Below, piece by piece: positions 1 to 9,579 of a stretch of DNA of 64,000 nt. The notes beneath the pieces are model-generated. The model made no database searches. It had not been told where the DNA came from and saw only the letters and a list, made by a program, of their open reading frames with translations. A program made the translations under genes and the position numbers. The stretch is from positions 682,001 to 746,000 of the forward strand of contig NZ_CP054698.1 in assembly GCF_014023275.1 (NCBI RefSeq), given 5' to 3'. Each line of letters begins with the position of its first letter. The stretch's first letter is position 1. The stretch comes from Nostoc edaphicum CCNP1411 (GTDB lineage Bacteria; Cyanobacteriota; Cyanobacteriia; Cyanobacteriales; Nostocaceae).

Positions 1-2
1 AG

Positions 3-476
3 ACACAAGAAGCATTTAAAATTGCCGCAGCTAGAAGAACAGTAGAAGAAGCAATTACGAAACGAAGTGAATTGAAAGAAGACTTCGATCAAGCGTTAGG
101 CGATCGCTTAGACAAATATGGGATAATTGTATTAGATACTAGCGTAGTTGATTTAGCGTTCTCACCAGAATTTGCCAAAGCAGTCGAAGAAAAACAAATT
201 GCTGAACAACGGGCGCAAAGAGCAGTTTATGTAGCACGTGAAGCTGAACAAGAAGCACAAGCAGACGTTAATCGCGCCAAAGGGAGAGCAGAAGCTCAAA
301 GACTTTTAGCAGAGACACTCAAAGCCCAAGGAGGACAGTTAGTTCTGCAAAAAGAAGCCATTGAAGCTTGGAAGACTGGCGGCGCTCAGATGCCCAAAGT
401 CCTGGTTATGGGTAATGACTCAAAAAATGGTGTGCCCTTTATATTCAACCTTGGGAATGTCCAAAATCAACCGTAA
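3..476 (+). CDS. Prohibitin-like SPFH/Band 7 protein, C-terminal part (start lies before the window)
   Basis: The frame is open from the first bases of the window, so only the last ~157 residues are present and no true start is visible; the TTG at 72 is internal. The visible part is the charged alpha-helical region that follows an SPFH domain. It is rich in Glu, Ala, Gln and Arg (for example EEKQIAEQRAQRA and AEAQRLLAETLKAQGG) and ends in a short Gly/Asn-rich tail. Prohibitin-family proteins form large ring or scaffold complexes at membranes; the membrane anchor and SPFH core would lie upstream of the window. Family assignment is by the helical heptad pattern and the EAQRLLAE-type motif, so it is likely but not proven. 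Confidence 0.72.
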   Translation, partial: TQEAFKIAAARRTVEEAITKRSELKEDFDQALGDRLDKYGIIVLDTSVVDLAFSPEFAKAVEEKQIAEQRAQRAVYVAREAEQEAQADVNRAKGRAEAQRLLAETLKAQGGQLVLQKEAIEAWKTGGAQMPKVLVMGNDSKNGVPFIFNLGNVQNQP

Positions 477-603
477 AAGGGAAGTGGGCATGAGATAACA
501 AGGTCTAAAATTATGGAGTTTGCTCTGACCTCAGACAAATTCTACAATACATTGGACTATTCCCAATTCAAAATCTAAAATCCAAAATGGGATAAGTTGG
601 GCT

Positions 604-948
604 AGTACAGGTTGGTGTAAATAAACCTACTATTTCATTACAGCCAGAAAGCCCGGAATTAAAGCATGAGTGACGAATGGCACTAAGAAAAGCCCAAAGA
701 CTTATTGTATCCTCGTTCCCAGCCTCTAGGCTGGGAACTAGTTCCGAGAGGCTCTGCCTCTTGTCAAGCTATGGAGGCGGAGCCTCCGAGAATTGTTTCC
801 CAGCCTGGAGGCTAGGAACCAGTTGAGGCAAGGGCTGTATCTTAACTTAATGCCATTCGCATGAGTGACTTTTGACCCTTCGACTCCTTTCGACTGCGCT
901 CAAGGCAAGTCGCTCAGGGTCAAACTTCCGCCTTGCGGTAGTAGCCCC
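604..948. repeat. Composite intergenic repeat (diverged MITE ends with nested palindromes)
   Basis: This gap between two genes holds no credible gene. Its left end (CTAGTACAG...TAAATAAACC at 604) and right end (TTCCGCCTTGCGG near 928) resemble the two ends of the 125-bp element at 56276. Between them lie a palindromic block at about 711-830 built on CCCAGCCT/AGGCTGGGAA, and a second dispersed motif at about 877-920 (TTCGACTGCGCTCAAGGC). It looks like one element with others inserted into it. Confidence 0.5.
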
Positions 949-993
949 AACTCAAACACCACAGAAAAACCAACCAGATAATAGTCGAAGTTT

Positions 994-1410
994 ATGTCAA
1001 CCCCTAATCCTCAGAATCTCACCGCCGAAGAAGCGAAAAAATTACTGAACAAATTCAACTGTCTAGACATTGCCCCTATCCTCAACTCATCAGAAAAAGT
1101 TGTAGTTCGTAATGCCTTAATTTTGCTCACCAAGCTTACTGATTACCAAATATTAGGAATTTGTGCAGATACAGCAGAAGAAGGAATATTGGCAATGAAA
1201 ACCTATTCTCTGGCTTTGGGTTATGAACCACCAAATAATTTACTGACACCCGAAGGCCCAGTTTATATCAAATTAAATGGTAAAAATGGCTTATGTTATC
1301 TTGATTCCTATGATGGACATCATCGTGGCGTATTAGTATCTTGCCAGTCTTATGACGAAGATGGAATCAACGAAATGTATGGACACCTTCCCTTGGACTT
1401 ATTTGTATAG
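994..1410 (+). CDS. DUF1824 family protein
   Basis: A 138-residue soluble protein with no signal peptide or membrane segment. It begins with the helical stretch LTAEEAKKLLNKF and carries GICADTAEEG in the middle, followed by conserved-looking PEGPVYIKLNGKNG, YDGHHRGVLVS and a C-terminal YGHLPLDLF. This pattern matches the DUF1824 family, which is found almost only in cyanobacteria and plastid-bearing organisms and has no known reaction. The ATG at 994 gives the family's usual length. It stands alone, 72 bp before the ABC-F gene on the same strand. Confidence 0.8.
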   Translation: MSTPNPQNLTAEEAKKLLNKFNCLDIAPILNSSEKVVVRNALILLTKLTDYQILGICADTAEEGILAMKTYSLALGYEPPNNLLTPEGPVYIKLNGKNGLCYLDSYDGHHRGVLVSCQSYDEDGINEMYGHLPLDLFV

Positions 1411-1481
1411 AATTCGACAATGTAGGTAAGGTATTTACCTTACCTACTCACTAATGAAAAATAATTAATGACTTCAATCTT

Positions 1482-3410
1482 ATGAGTATTATTACACTAC
1501 AATCAGTCAAAAAAGACTTTGGCATCAAGGAAATTTTAAAAGATGCTAGCTTTAGCCTTGATGCTACCGATAAAGTTGGATTAATTGGTACTAACGGTTC
1601 TGGCAAATCAACCTTATTAAAAATGATCGCTGGGTTAGAATCCATTGATAGCGGTCAAATTTTAATTAACTCCGGTTCTAAAATTATCTACTTACCGCAG
1701 CTGCCAGATTTAGATGAAAATCATACAGTTTTAGAGCAAGTTTTCGCTGACAGTGGCGAACATACGACTTTAGTACGCGAGTATGAAGAACTTTCTGATA
1801 AATTGGTTCACTATCCAGATGATAGTCAACTCATGTCTCGCCTTTCTGTGGTGATGCAACGGATGGATACGAGTGGTGCTTGGGAATTAGAAACTAATGC
1901 CAAAATCATCCTCACCAAATTAGGAATTTCTGACTTTGATGCCAAGATAAGTACTTTATCTGGGGGCTATCGCAAGCGCATTGCTTTAGCATCAGCTTTG
2001 CTATCAGAACCAGATGTTTTGCTCATGGATGAGCCGACAAACCATCTTGATGCTCTTTCTGTGGAATGGTTACAAAGTTATTTAAATCGCTATCGCGGCG
2101 CACTTTTTCTAATAACTCACGATCGCTACTTTCTAGATCGCGTTACCAACCGGATTATTGAAATCGACCGAGGCGACATTTACACCTATACAGGTAACTA
2201 TTCATATTACCTCGAAAAGAAAGCTTTATCTGAAGAATCTGCCGTAAGTAGTCAACGTAAACACCAAGGCTTGTTGCGCCGCGAGTTGGAATGGCTCAAA
2301 AAAGGCCCAAAAGCCAGAAGTACCAAGCAAAAAGCTAGAATTGACCGCGCTCACGCTCTGCGGGATACTGAGTTTAAAGAAGTTCAGGGTAAAGTTGATA
2401 TTTCGACAGTTGGTCGTCGCATTGGCAAAAAAGTTATTGAATTAGATAACGTTTCTAAGGCATACAATGGACGCACTCTGATTAATAATTTTACCTACGA
2501 ATTTAGTCCAGAAGACCGCATCGGCATTATTGGCGCTAACGGTGCTGGTAAATCGACTTTAATGGATATCATTACTGGACGGGTTAAGCCAGATTCCGGC
2601 ATTGCAGAAATTGGGACTACAGTTCACATCGGTTATTTTGACCAGCATTCTGAAGAATTGCTCACAGCATTGAATGAAAGTCAGCGCGTGATTGACTACA
2701 TCAAAGAAGAAGGAGAATTTGTCAAAATTACCGATGGCACTCAAATTACCGCTTCGCAAATGTTGGAACGGTTTTTGTTTCCTGGTAATCAGCAGTATGC
2801 CCCAATTAGTAAACTTTCGGGTGGGGAAAAACGCCGTTTATTTCTGTTGCGGGTTTTGATGGGTGCGCCCAATGTCTTAATTTTAGATGAACCGACAAAC
2901 GATTTAGATGTGCAGACCTTGGCAGTATTAGAAGATTATTTAGAAGATTTTGCCGGGTGTGTAATTGTAGTTTCTCACGATCGCTACTTTCTCGATCGCA
3001 CCATCGACACAGTATTTTCCTTTGAGGAAGGTGGTAATCTGCGGCAATATCCAGGTAATTACTCGATTTATCTGGATTATAAGAAGGCTGAAGAGGCACA
3101 GCAGCAAGCTGCGAACACTAAGGAAAAGCCGAAAAATACTGAAGTTCAAAATGGTGCGGCTGCACCCAAGGATGTAGAGAATACCAAGCGGCGGAGATTA
3201 TCCAATTGGGAGAAAAAAGAATTTGAGCAGTTGGAAGGTAAAATTGCCGAGTTAGAGGCTGAGAAAGAAGAAACCGAGAAAACACTGGCGAATGTCTCAC
3301 CGGGGAATTATAGCCAGGTGCAGAAATTGTACGATCATGTGGAAAAGCTCAAGCACGCGATCGATGTGGCGACTGAACGCTGGTTAGAATTGGCTGAGAT
3401 GGAGTCTTAA
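1482..3410 (+). CDS. ABC-F family ATP-binding protein (Uup/EttA-like)
   Basis: A 642-residue soluble protein with two ABC ATPase domains and no membrane segments, the architecture of ABC-F ribosome-associated factors. First domain: Walker A GTNGSGKST at residues 36-44, signature LSGGYRKR near 159, Walker B LLMDEPTNHLD near 180. A charged linker with GPKARSTKQKARIDRA follows. Second domain: GANGAGKST near 351, LSGGEKRR near 445, LILDEPTNDLD near 465. The last ~100 residues, rich in Lys and Glu, form a predicted coiled coil as in Uup. ABC-F proteins act on translating ribosomes; the exact subfamily role cannot be read from sequence. The ATG at 1482 starts directly before the ATPase domain. Confidence 0.93.
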   Translation: MSIITLQSVKKDFGIKEILKDASFSLDATDKVGLIGTNGSGKSTLLKMIAGLESIDSGQILINSGSKIIYLPQLPDLDENHTVLEQVFADSGEHTTLVREYEELSDKLVHYPDDSQLMSRLSVVMQRMDTSGAWELETNAKIILTKLGISDFDAKISTLSGGYRKRIALASALLSEPDVLLMDEPTNHLDALSVEWLQSYLNRYRGALFLITHDRYFLDRVTNRIIEIDRGDIYTYTGNYSYYLEKKALSEESAVSSQRKHQGLLRRELEWLKKGPKARSTKQKARIDRAHALRDTEFKEVQGKVDISTVGRRIGKKVIELDNVSKAYNGRTLINNFTYEFSPEDRIGIIGANGAGKSTLMDIITGRVKPDSGIAEIGTTVHIGYFDQHSEELLTALNESQRVIDYIKEEGEFVKITDGTQITASQMLERFLFPGNQQYAPISKLSGGEKRRLFLLRVLMGAPNVLILDEPTNDLDVQTLAVLEDYLEDFAGCVIVVSHDRYFLDRTIDTVFSFEEGGNLRQYPGNYSIYLDYKKAEEAQQQAANTKEKPKNTEVQNGAAAPKDVENTKRRRLSNWEKKEFEQLEGKIAELEAEKEETEKTLANVSPGNYSQVQKLYDHVEKLKHAIDVATERWLELAEMES

Positions 3411-3424
3411 TTTTTTAACGTCGT

Positions 3425-3535
3425 GACGTGAATTAGACGAACCTCTCCCTGCCTTGAACTAAAGTTCAAGTCTGTCCCTCTCCGAGTCGGAGAGGGACGG
3501 TTTTGCGTAGTAAAACCAGGGAGAGGTCTTTTTAT
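3425..3535. repeat. Palindromic intergenic repeat
   Basis: Outer arms ACCTCTCCCT and AGGGAGAGGT enclose inner hairpins (TTGAACTAAAGTTCAA and CCTCTCCGAGTCGGAGAGG). The same arms occur around 55040-55142, so this is a dispersed family. Its position just after the ABC-F stop codon means it may end that transcript, but there is no clear terminator T-run. Confidence 0.6.
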
Positions 3536-3586
3536 TCAGCGTAGGTGCGTTACAGCGTTCCGTTAACACACCTAGCACTTCATCTT

Positions 3587-3790
3587 TTACTTTTGAGAAT
3601 CGGTTTCCTCTTTTTTATCCTGCAAGCTACGAATTTTAACCAGCACTGAAATATATTGTTGAGTCATCCAAATCAACGCCTCAATGGATGAGTTACCTTG
3701 GTCAATCTGGCTTTTAGCTTGGAAGCCAATCAAGAATAGTTGCATTGCCAGCAACAAAGCAATAATTTTACCGAGAACATCTTTTGACAT
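3587..3790 (-). CDS. Small single-pass membrane protein, unknown function
   Basis: A 67-residue frame. Residues 8-24 (KIIALLLAMQLFLIGFQ) form one membrane helix, followed by a polar helix and a charged tail KKEETDSQK. A GGGGTA stretch lies 7-12 bases before the ATG. It is transcribed away from the NB-ARC gene that starts at 3959, so the two share a 168-bp divergent region. I do not recognise the family. It is kept because the start is well placed and the hydropathy pattern is clean; a link to the NB-ARC gene is only inferred from position. Confidence 0.5.
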   Translation of the reverse strand: MSKDVLGKIIALLLAMQLFLIGFQAKSQIDQGNSSIEALIWMTQQYISVLVKIRSLQDKKEETDSQK

Positions 3791-3958
3791 TTGTTTCTAC
3801 CCCAAAGAGTTGATAGATATAGGTTCTCTTTGGGGTTGTGTCCCTAAGCAAATACCCCAATGTCGCTGAAAATGCCTTAGAATCTGGATTACATGAGTTT
3901 GGGGTAGTAGTTTCAATCTGGGGTAGCCCCAAACTTCTTACTCAATTTTTTGGATGTA

Positions 3959-6337
3959 ATGCCACGAATTACCTATGGGCCTCAAATTCAAAAGCGAGTC
4001 AAGCGTCTGCTGGAGGCGTTGCTTTGTTTTGCCGATGCAGAATTTGAGGACGATAACTTTAAAATTGAGTACGACTGGAAAGAAGCAGACAGCGCTAACC
4101 CCAAGCTGACTGTGCAGACTACGTTAGTCACATTGGAGTTGCTGACCCAAAAAGATAAATATTCTGGCAAGTTAACTAAAGCGCAAATTCGAGAAGCGCT
4201 GAATTTGCTGAAGGATTTTTTGAAGATTCTGGAAGATAACCGTCTGCAAACCAAGGGTGTTGACGAATGGCACTTTACACTCAAGCTATGGTCAAGAGAT
4301 AGGGAAAGGAACTTAAAACGGTTTGATGAGGCTTGGGAAAGTAGTAGACCAGAGAAATCGAAATTAAATAACCCCTCTCCAAACCTCTCCCCCACAGGGA
4401 GAGAGGCTTGGAATTTTCCCCATTCCCTTGTAGGGAAGGGGGTTAGGGGGTTAGGTAACACAAGTATATTTCAAGCGCCACCTTTACCCACATACTTTGT
4501 AGAACGCCCAGAGTACAGCGATGATTTAAAAACTCGTCTTTTAAATGGTTCATTGTCTGATAGTCGCACTTTAGTAATTACTGCGATTCACGGTTTGGGT
4601 TCGGTGGGCAAATCTACTTTAGCGGCGGCTTTAGCCCATAATGCAGAAATACAATCTCGTTTTTGTGATGGCATTCTTTGGGCAACATTAGGTCAACAAC
4701 CCAATGTGCTTGCTTTACTTAGTGGCTGGGTGCAAGCATTAGGAGACTATAGCTTTAAACCTACAAGTGTTGAAGCAACTTCCTCGCATTTGCGGACTCT
4801 GCTTTATGACAAAGCTGTGTTGCTGGTGGTGGATGATGCTTGGAATACCGAAGATGCACAAGCTTTTAATTTTGGTGGGGCGCGTTGTCAAGTTTTAGTA
4901 ACTACTCGTGAAGGTCACATTGCCGATGCCTTAGCAGCCAACACCTACAGTCTGGATATAATGAAACCAGACCAGGCAATGGAATTGCTGACCAAGAAAT
5001 TAAGACGCGAGATTACAGGCATAGAACGTCACTCAGCAGAAAATTTAGCCAAAGGTGTTGGTTATCTTCCCCTAGCATTGGAACTTGCAGCCGCCGAAGT
5101 TGCCTGTGGTACGACTTGGAATGAACTGTTAGCGGATATTCAGCAAGAAGTAGCCAGATTAACAAGTTTTGACCGACCGGAAGCCGAAGAAATTACTGAT
5201 GAGGCTAGTTTAAAACGCCTGAGTTTAACCGCATCATTAAATTTGAGTGTCAAGAGAATGCCACCAGAAAAGCAGCAGCATTTCTCTTGGTTAGGGGTAT
5301 TGCCGGAGGATGTCAACATTAATAAGATGATGGCGGCAACGCTGTGGCAGATGGATAAGCGTGATGCTGCCAAAATGTTGCAATATTTACGGAATAAAGC
5401 ATTGCTATTAACAGGAGTACCGCTTGCTGATGGTATGCCTACCTATCGCTTACATGACTTATTCCACGATTTAGCTTGTAATTTGTTAACTGCTCCCTCT
5501 GAGCCAAAGCGCCCAGGAGATTTAACTGGGTTGGGTTTAAGCCTTGCTGATGTTCACGCTGCTTTTTTAAAGAAGTATCAGCAGAAAACCCAGAATGGTT
5601 TATGGCATACTTTACTCGATGATGGTTACATTCATCAGTATTTAGTTTGGCATTTGGAAAAGGCTGGACAGGTAGAAGAGATTCACTCCTTATTGCGGGA
5701 AGAGTCTGCAACTGGAAGCAATGGCTGGTATGAAGTGCGAGAACGATTGGCACAAACTGGCGGTTACATCACAGATATTTCTCGTGCCTGGGAACTAGCA
5801 GAAGTAAATTGGACTGAATCAACACTAAGCTTGCAGTGTCGTTATGCTTTGATTACTGCATCAATGAATAGTTTGGCAGCTAATCTACCAGCAAATCTGC
5901 TGGTAGCGTTGGTCAAAAACAAGATGTGGACTCCCGAACAAGGACTAGCTTATGCCCTGCAAAAACCAGAACCACAAGAGAAAATTAACTCGCTGACAAA
6001 ACTAGTCAATTATTTGCCACCAAATCTTCAAGAATTAGCACTGCAAAAAGTCCTAGCTGCTGCCACGGAAATTCAGGATGAGTCTTCTCGTGCCAATGCC
6101 TTGAGTGCTTTAGCTGAAAAACTGCCACCAGAGTTATTGCCAGAAGCCCTTGCTGCTGCCAAGGCTATTCAGTCTGAGTATTATTGTGCTTATTTCTTGA
6201 GTACCTTAGCTGACAAACTGCCAGATATATTGCCACAAGTCCTTGCTGCTGCCAAGGCGATTCAGTCTGAGTATTATTATGCTTGTTTCTTGAGTGCCTT
6301 AGCTGACGAACTGCCAGATAAGCTGTTACGCAGCTAA
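3959..6337 (+). pseudogene. NB-ARC (STAND) ATPase, 5' part of an IS-split gene
   Basis: Numbering here starts from the in-frame TTG at 3950; the ATG at 3959 (MPRITYGPQ) is the better start. Residues ~1-130 are an alpha-helical N-terminal module common in Nostoc STAND proteins (KRVKRLLEALLCFA, then EDNRLQTKGVDEWHFTLKLW), probably an adaptor to an effector. Residues ~141-169 are a low-complexity linker. The NB-ARC domain follows: P-loop GLGSVGKST at ~215-223, Walker B LLVVDDAW, VLVTTREG, and GYLPLALELAA. A winged-helix part ends in YRLHDLFHDL, the MHD-like motif. From 6041 the C-terminal repeats begin, but after three units the frame runs into an IS element and stops after the IS-encoded tail KLLRS. 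The remainder is at 7513-9281. Confidence 0.88.
4371..4456. repeat. Palindromic intergenic repeat carried in frame inside the NB-ARC gene
   Basis: These 86 bp closely match the palindromic repeat at 16016-16102 and the inverted copy at 32416-32500 (CCTCTCCAAACCTCTC at one end, GGAAGGGGGTTAGGGGGTTAGG at the other, split here into its two halves for reading). Elsewhere the element is intergenic. Here it is translated without a stop as the Pro/Gly/Ser-rich linker between the N-terminal helical module and the NB-ARC domain, including NPSPNLSPTGREAW and GKGVRGLG. Confidence 0.85.
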
Positions 6338-7510
6338 ATTTAATAAACAGCATTACCTTTATTTTTAATTTTGCGTTCCCATTTAATAATAAGACCTCCT
6401 TCATTTAACAATTTATTTAACAACTCTTCTAGCTGTGATACTGACTCGAACAATCTATGAGCTATATATTCTTTTGCTGAATGCCAAACCAATTCAATCA
6501 AATTATAATCTGGACTATAAGGTGGTAGAAATTCCAGGATAATATTTGGCATTTCTGCCTTGATACGAACTAAAATATCTTTTCTTTTATGGAAGCTGGC
6601 ATTATCTAAGATAATCACTATTTTCGCAGAACATTTATTGAAAGTCTCAATTCTATTTCCTTGCTCTATCCATTCTTGCAATAGAAAATTATTCAAAGAT
6701 TGAAGCTGCTCATAAAATACATCGGCATTTCCTTTTTTAATCACAAAATTCATTCTCTTCTTGTCGTGATAACGTAACCCTCCCATAATATTTACTCTTC
6801 CTCTTCTTCTTTGACCTGTGATTTGTTTCCTTGTACCTTTCTTACCCCAGTTTTTTTCTTCTTATCACTCTTAAACTAAATCCACTCTCATCCCAAAACC
6901 ATACCTGTAAACGCTCTGGGGCTTCCTTTGTTATTCTTAAGTATTCTGACAATTTTTCTTTAAATGCCTTACGCATTTCAGGATTCTGTTTGTCCTCTAG
7001 GCTGTATTTTTGCCCAAAGGTAAACGTACTTTTTTCGCTCTAATATTCTCCCAACTTGTGAACCACTTAACTTAATTCCTGTTATCTTTTCGAGGTATGT
7101 AGCTAGTCTTGCTGCTGTCCAACGACCAAATTCATACCCATACTCTAGTGGCTCTTTTTCAATTATTTCTAATAATAAATCCTCATATTCTTTGGTAACT
7201 TTGCGGAAGTTCCCTTCTCTTCTTCCATCTAAAAAACTTTCTAGGTTATCTGGATCGCCGTGAACTGCCCAATATGCTACTGTTGGATATGCAATATCTA
7301 AAAACTTACTAATCTCTTGATAAGTTTTTCCATCATTCATTAATAATAAAATCAGAATCTTTTCTCTTACGTAGGGATTTTCATGCTCTTTTAGCGTTTT
7401 TAGTAGCCTTTCCTTCTGCTCTTGGGAAAGATGATTTTTTGCTGGCATAGATGGCTGATACTAAATTAATTACTTAATCTAATATTATACAATCTAGCTG
7501 CGTAACAGCT
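6321..7510 (-). mobile_element. IS630-type insertion sequence, copy 1 (1190 bp)
   Basis: The element is bounded by the 15-bp terminal inverted repeats AGCTGTTACGCAGCT and AGCTGCGTAACAGCT, each itself nearly palindromic. It is flanked by a duplicated TA (6319-6320 and 7511-7512), the target duplication of the IS630/Tc1-mariner group. Removing the element and one TA restores the interrupted reading frame exactly (CCAGATATATTGCC, as seen in the neighbouring repeat unit at 6222). It carries one transposase gene on the minus strand, broken by two single-base insertions. Copy 2 is at 61996-63183. Confidence 0.95.
6340..7448 (-). pseudogene. IS630 family transposase, frameshifted copy
   Basis: Relative to the intact 368-residue transposase at 62015-63121, this copy has one extra T in a T-run near 6851 (seven instead of six) and one extra T near 7007 (five instead of four). 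The frame is therefore split into an N-terminal 156-residue piece (6978-7448, helix-turn-helix part) and a C-terminal 148-residue piece (6340-6786) that holds the second Asp (IILDNASFH) and the Glu (PPYSPDYNLIELVW). The first catalytic Asp (WFWDESGFSL in the intact copy) falls in the out-of-frame middle. I saw no other difference in the stretches compared by eye. Either this copy is inactive or the homopolymer differences are sequencing errors. Confidence 0.9.
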
Positions 7511-7512
7511 TA

Positions 7513-9281
7513 TATTGCCACAAGTCCTTGCTGCTGTCAGGGCGATTCACGATGATGATTCTCGTGCCAAAGCCTTGAGTGTCTTAGCTGACAAACTGCC
7601 AGATATCTTGCCAGAAGCCCTTGCTACTGCCAGGGTGATTCACGATGATGATTCTCGTGCCAAAGCCTTGAGTGTCTTAGCTGACAAACTGCCAGATATC
7701 TTGCCAGAAGCCCTTGCTGCTGCCAGGGTGATTCAGGATGAGTATTATCGTGCCAAAGCCTTGAGTGCCTTAGCTGACAAACTGCCAAATATATTGCCAG
7801 AAGCCCTTGCTGCTGCCAGGGTGATTCACGATGATGATTCTCGTGCCAAAGCCTTGAGTGCCTTAGCTAACAAACTGCCAGATATCTTGCCAGAAGCCCT
7901 TGCTGCTGCCAGGGTGATTCAGGATGAGTATTATCGTGCCAAAGCCTTGAGTGCCTTAGCTGACAAACTGCCAAATATATTGCCAGAAGCCCTTGCTGCT
8001 GCCAGGGCAATTCACGATGATGATTCTCGTGCCAAAGCCTTGAGTGCCTTAGCTGACAAACTGCCAAATATATTGCCAGAAGCCCTTGCTGCTGCCAGGG
8101 CAATTCACGATGATGATTCTCGTGCCAAAGCCTTAAGTGCCTTAGCTGACAAACTGCCACCAGAGTTATTGCCAGAAGCCCTTGCTGCTGCCAGGGCGAT
8201 TCACGATGATGATTCTCGTGCCAAAGCCTTGAGTGCCTTCAAACTGCCACCAGAGTTGTTGCCAGAAGCCCTTGCTGCTGCCAGGGCAATTCACGATGAT
8301 GATTCTCGTGCCAAAGCCTTAAGTGCCTTAGCTGACAAACTGCCAAATATATTGCCAGAAGCCCTTGCTGCTGCCAGGGCGATTCACGATGATGATTCTC
8401 GTGCCAAAGCCTTGAGTGCCTTCAAACTGCCACCAGAGTTGTTGCCAGAAGCCCTTGCTGCTGCCAGGGCAATTCACGATGATGATTCTCGTGCCAAAGC
8501 CTTGAGTGCCTTAGCTGACAAACTGCCACCAGAGTTATTGCCAGAAGCCCTTGCTGCTGCCAGAGCGATTCAGCATGAGGATTATCGTGCCTATGCCTTG
8601 AGTGCCTTAGCTGACAAACTGCCAGATATCTTGCCAGAAGCCCTTGCTGCTGCCAGGGCGATTCAGGATGAATATTCTCGTGTTTATTTCTTGAGCGCCT
8701 TAGCTGACAAACTGCCAGATATCTTGCCAGAAGCCCTTGCTGCTGCCAGGGCGATTCAGGATGAATATTCTCGTGCCTATGCTTTGAGTGCCTTAGCTGA
8801 CAAACTGCCAGATATCTTGCCAGAAGCCCTTGCTGCTGCCAGGGCGATTCGGTCTGATAATTATCGTGCCTATGCCTTGAGTGCCTTAGCTGACAAACTG
8901 CCACCAGAGTTATTGCCAGAAGCCCTTGCTGTTGCCAGGGCGATTCGGTCTGATAATTATCGTGCCTATGCCTTGAGTGCCTTAGCTGACAAACTGCCAC
9001 CAGAGTTATTGCCAGAAGCCCTTGCTGTTGCCAGGGCGATTCGGTCTGATGATTCTCGTGCCAAAGCCTTGAGTGCCTTAGCTGGCAGTTTGTCACAAAT
9101 GCCAGGTGCGGAACTTTTCCCCCTTTGGCAAGATACACTTCATGAACTATCCCTTCACACTCGCCCTAATTTGCTGTCAGATATCAAAGCATTGTTTCCA
9201 GTTATCTTCGCATTAGGTCGGGAAGCAGCAACAGTAGAAATTGCCCATGCGATTGTGGATGTGGGGCGATGGTGGAAATAA
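7513..9281 (+). pseudogene. NB-ARC (STAND) protein, 3' repeat-domain part of the IS-split gene
   Basis: This is the continuation of the gene that begins at 3959. Joining base 6320 to base 7513 gives a continuous frame of about 1380 codons counted from 3950. The fragment encodes 17 of the ~31-residue helical repeats, then a different 60-residue C-terminal cap (PLWQDTLHELSLHTRPNLL...ALGREAATVEIAHAIVDVGRWW). It has no start of its own apart from a TTG at 7515 without a ribosome-binding site, so it is probably not translated. In STAND proteins such a domain senses the trigger, so the upstream fragment has lost most of its sensor. Confidence 0.88.
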
Positions 9282-9579
9282 TTCGTACCTCGGCTTACTT
9301 CGGCTGCGCTCAGTACAAGTCGCTCGGCAACCTAATTCGTAATTTAAGAGAGTTAGATTTAACTTGCATCTGTAGCCTGATTTTGGTCAATTTGGTATAA
9401 GGGGATGCAGGATCTATAGTTTTAAGCGAAGTGCGATCGCCATTTACAGCTACTCAACCATCAAGCAGGTATTGAATTTACAAACTCTCTCTGGTGTCGA
9501 TGAGTTAGCGATCGCAATTAGTCATAAAATCATCAGAGAAATTGTCTAGACTGTCAATGAGCGATCGCCATGATGGGTT

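Larger units (their letters stand above)
6041..9100 (+). repeat. Array of ~20 near-identical 93/96-bp coding repeats
   Basis: Each unit encodes 31 or 32 residues of the form LPEALAAARAI-xxxxx-RAxALSALADKLP followed by DI, NI or PEL. Three units lie before the IS element and 17 after it. The two framework parts are almost identical in DNA, while the short segment after the first helix varies: HDDDS, QDEYY, QDEYS, RSDNY, RSDDS, QHEDY, QSEYY. Two units share a 4-residue deletion (SAFKLPPEL). Two helices per unit suggest a HEAT- or TPR-like solenoid. Confidence 0.93.

Noticed and set aside
7515..9100. CRISPR-like regular repeats
   Set aside because: The regular 93/96-bp units are coding, in one frame and without unique spacers; no cas genes are near.
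6041..9100. Diversity-generating retroelement target
   Set aside because: The variation among units could suggest one, but there is no reverse transcriptase, template repeat or adenine-specific pattern in the window.
8422..9138. 238-codon open frame on the minus strand across the repeat array
   Set aside because: It mirrors the coding repeats (QLRHSRLWHEN units) and exists only because the plus-strand repeats are regular.
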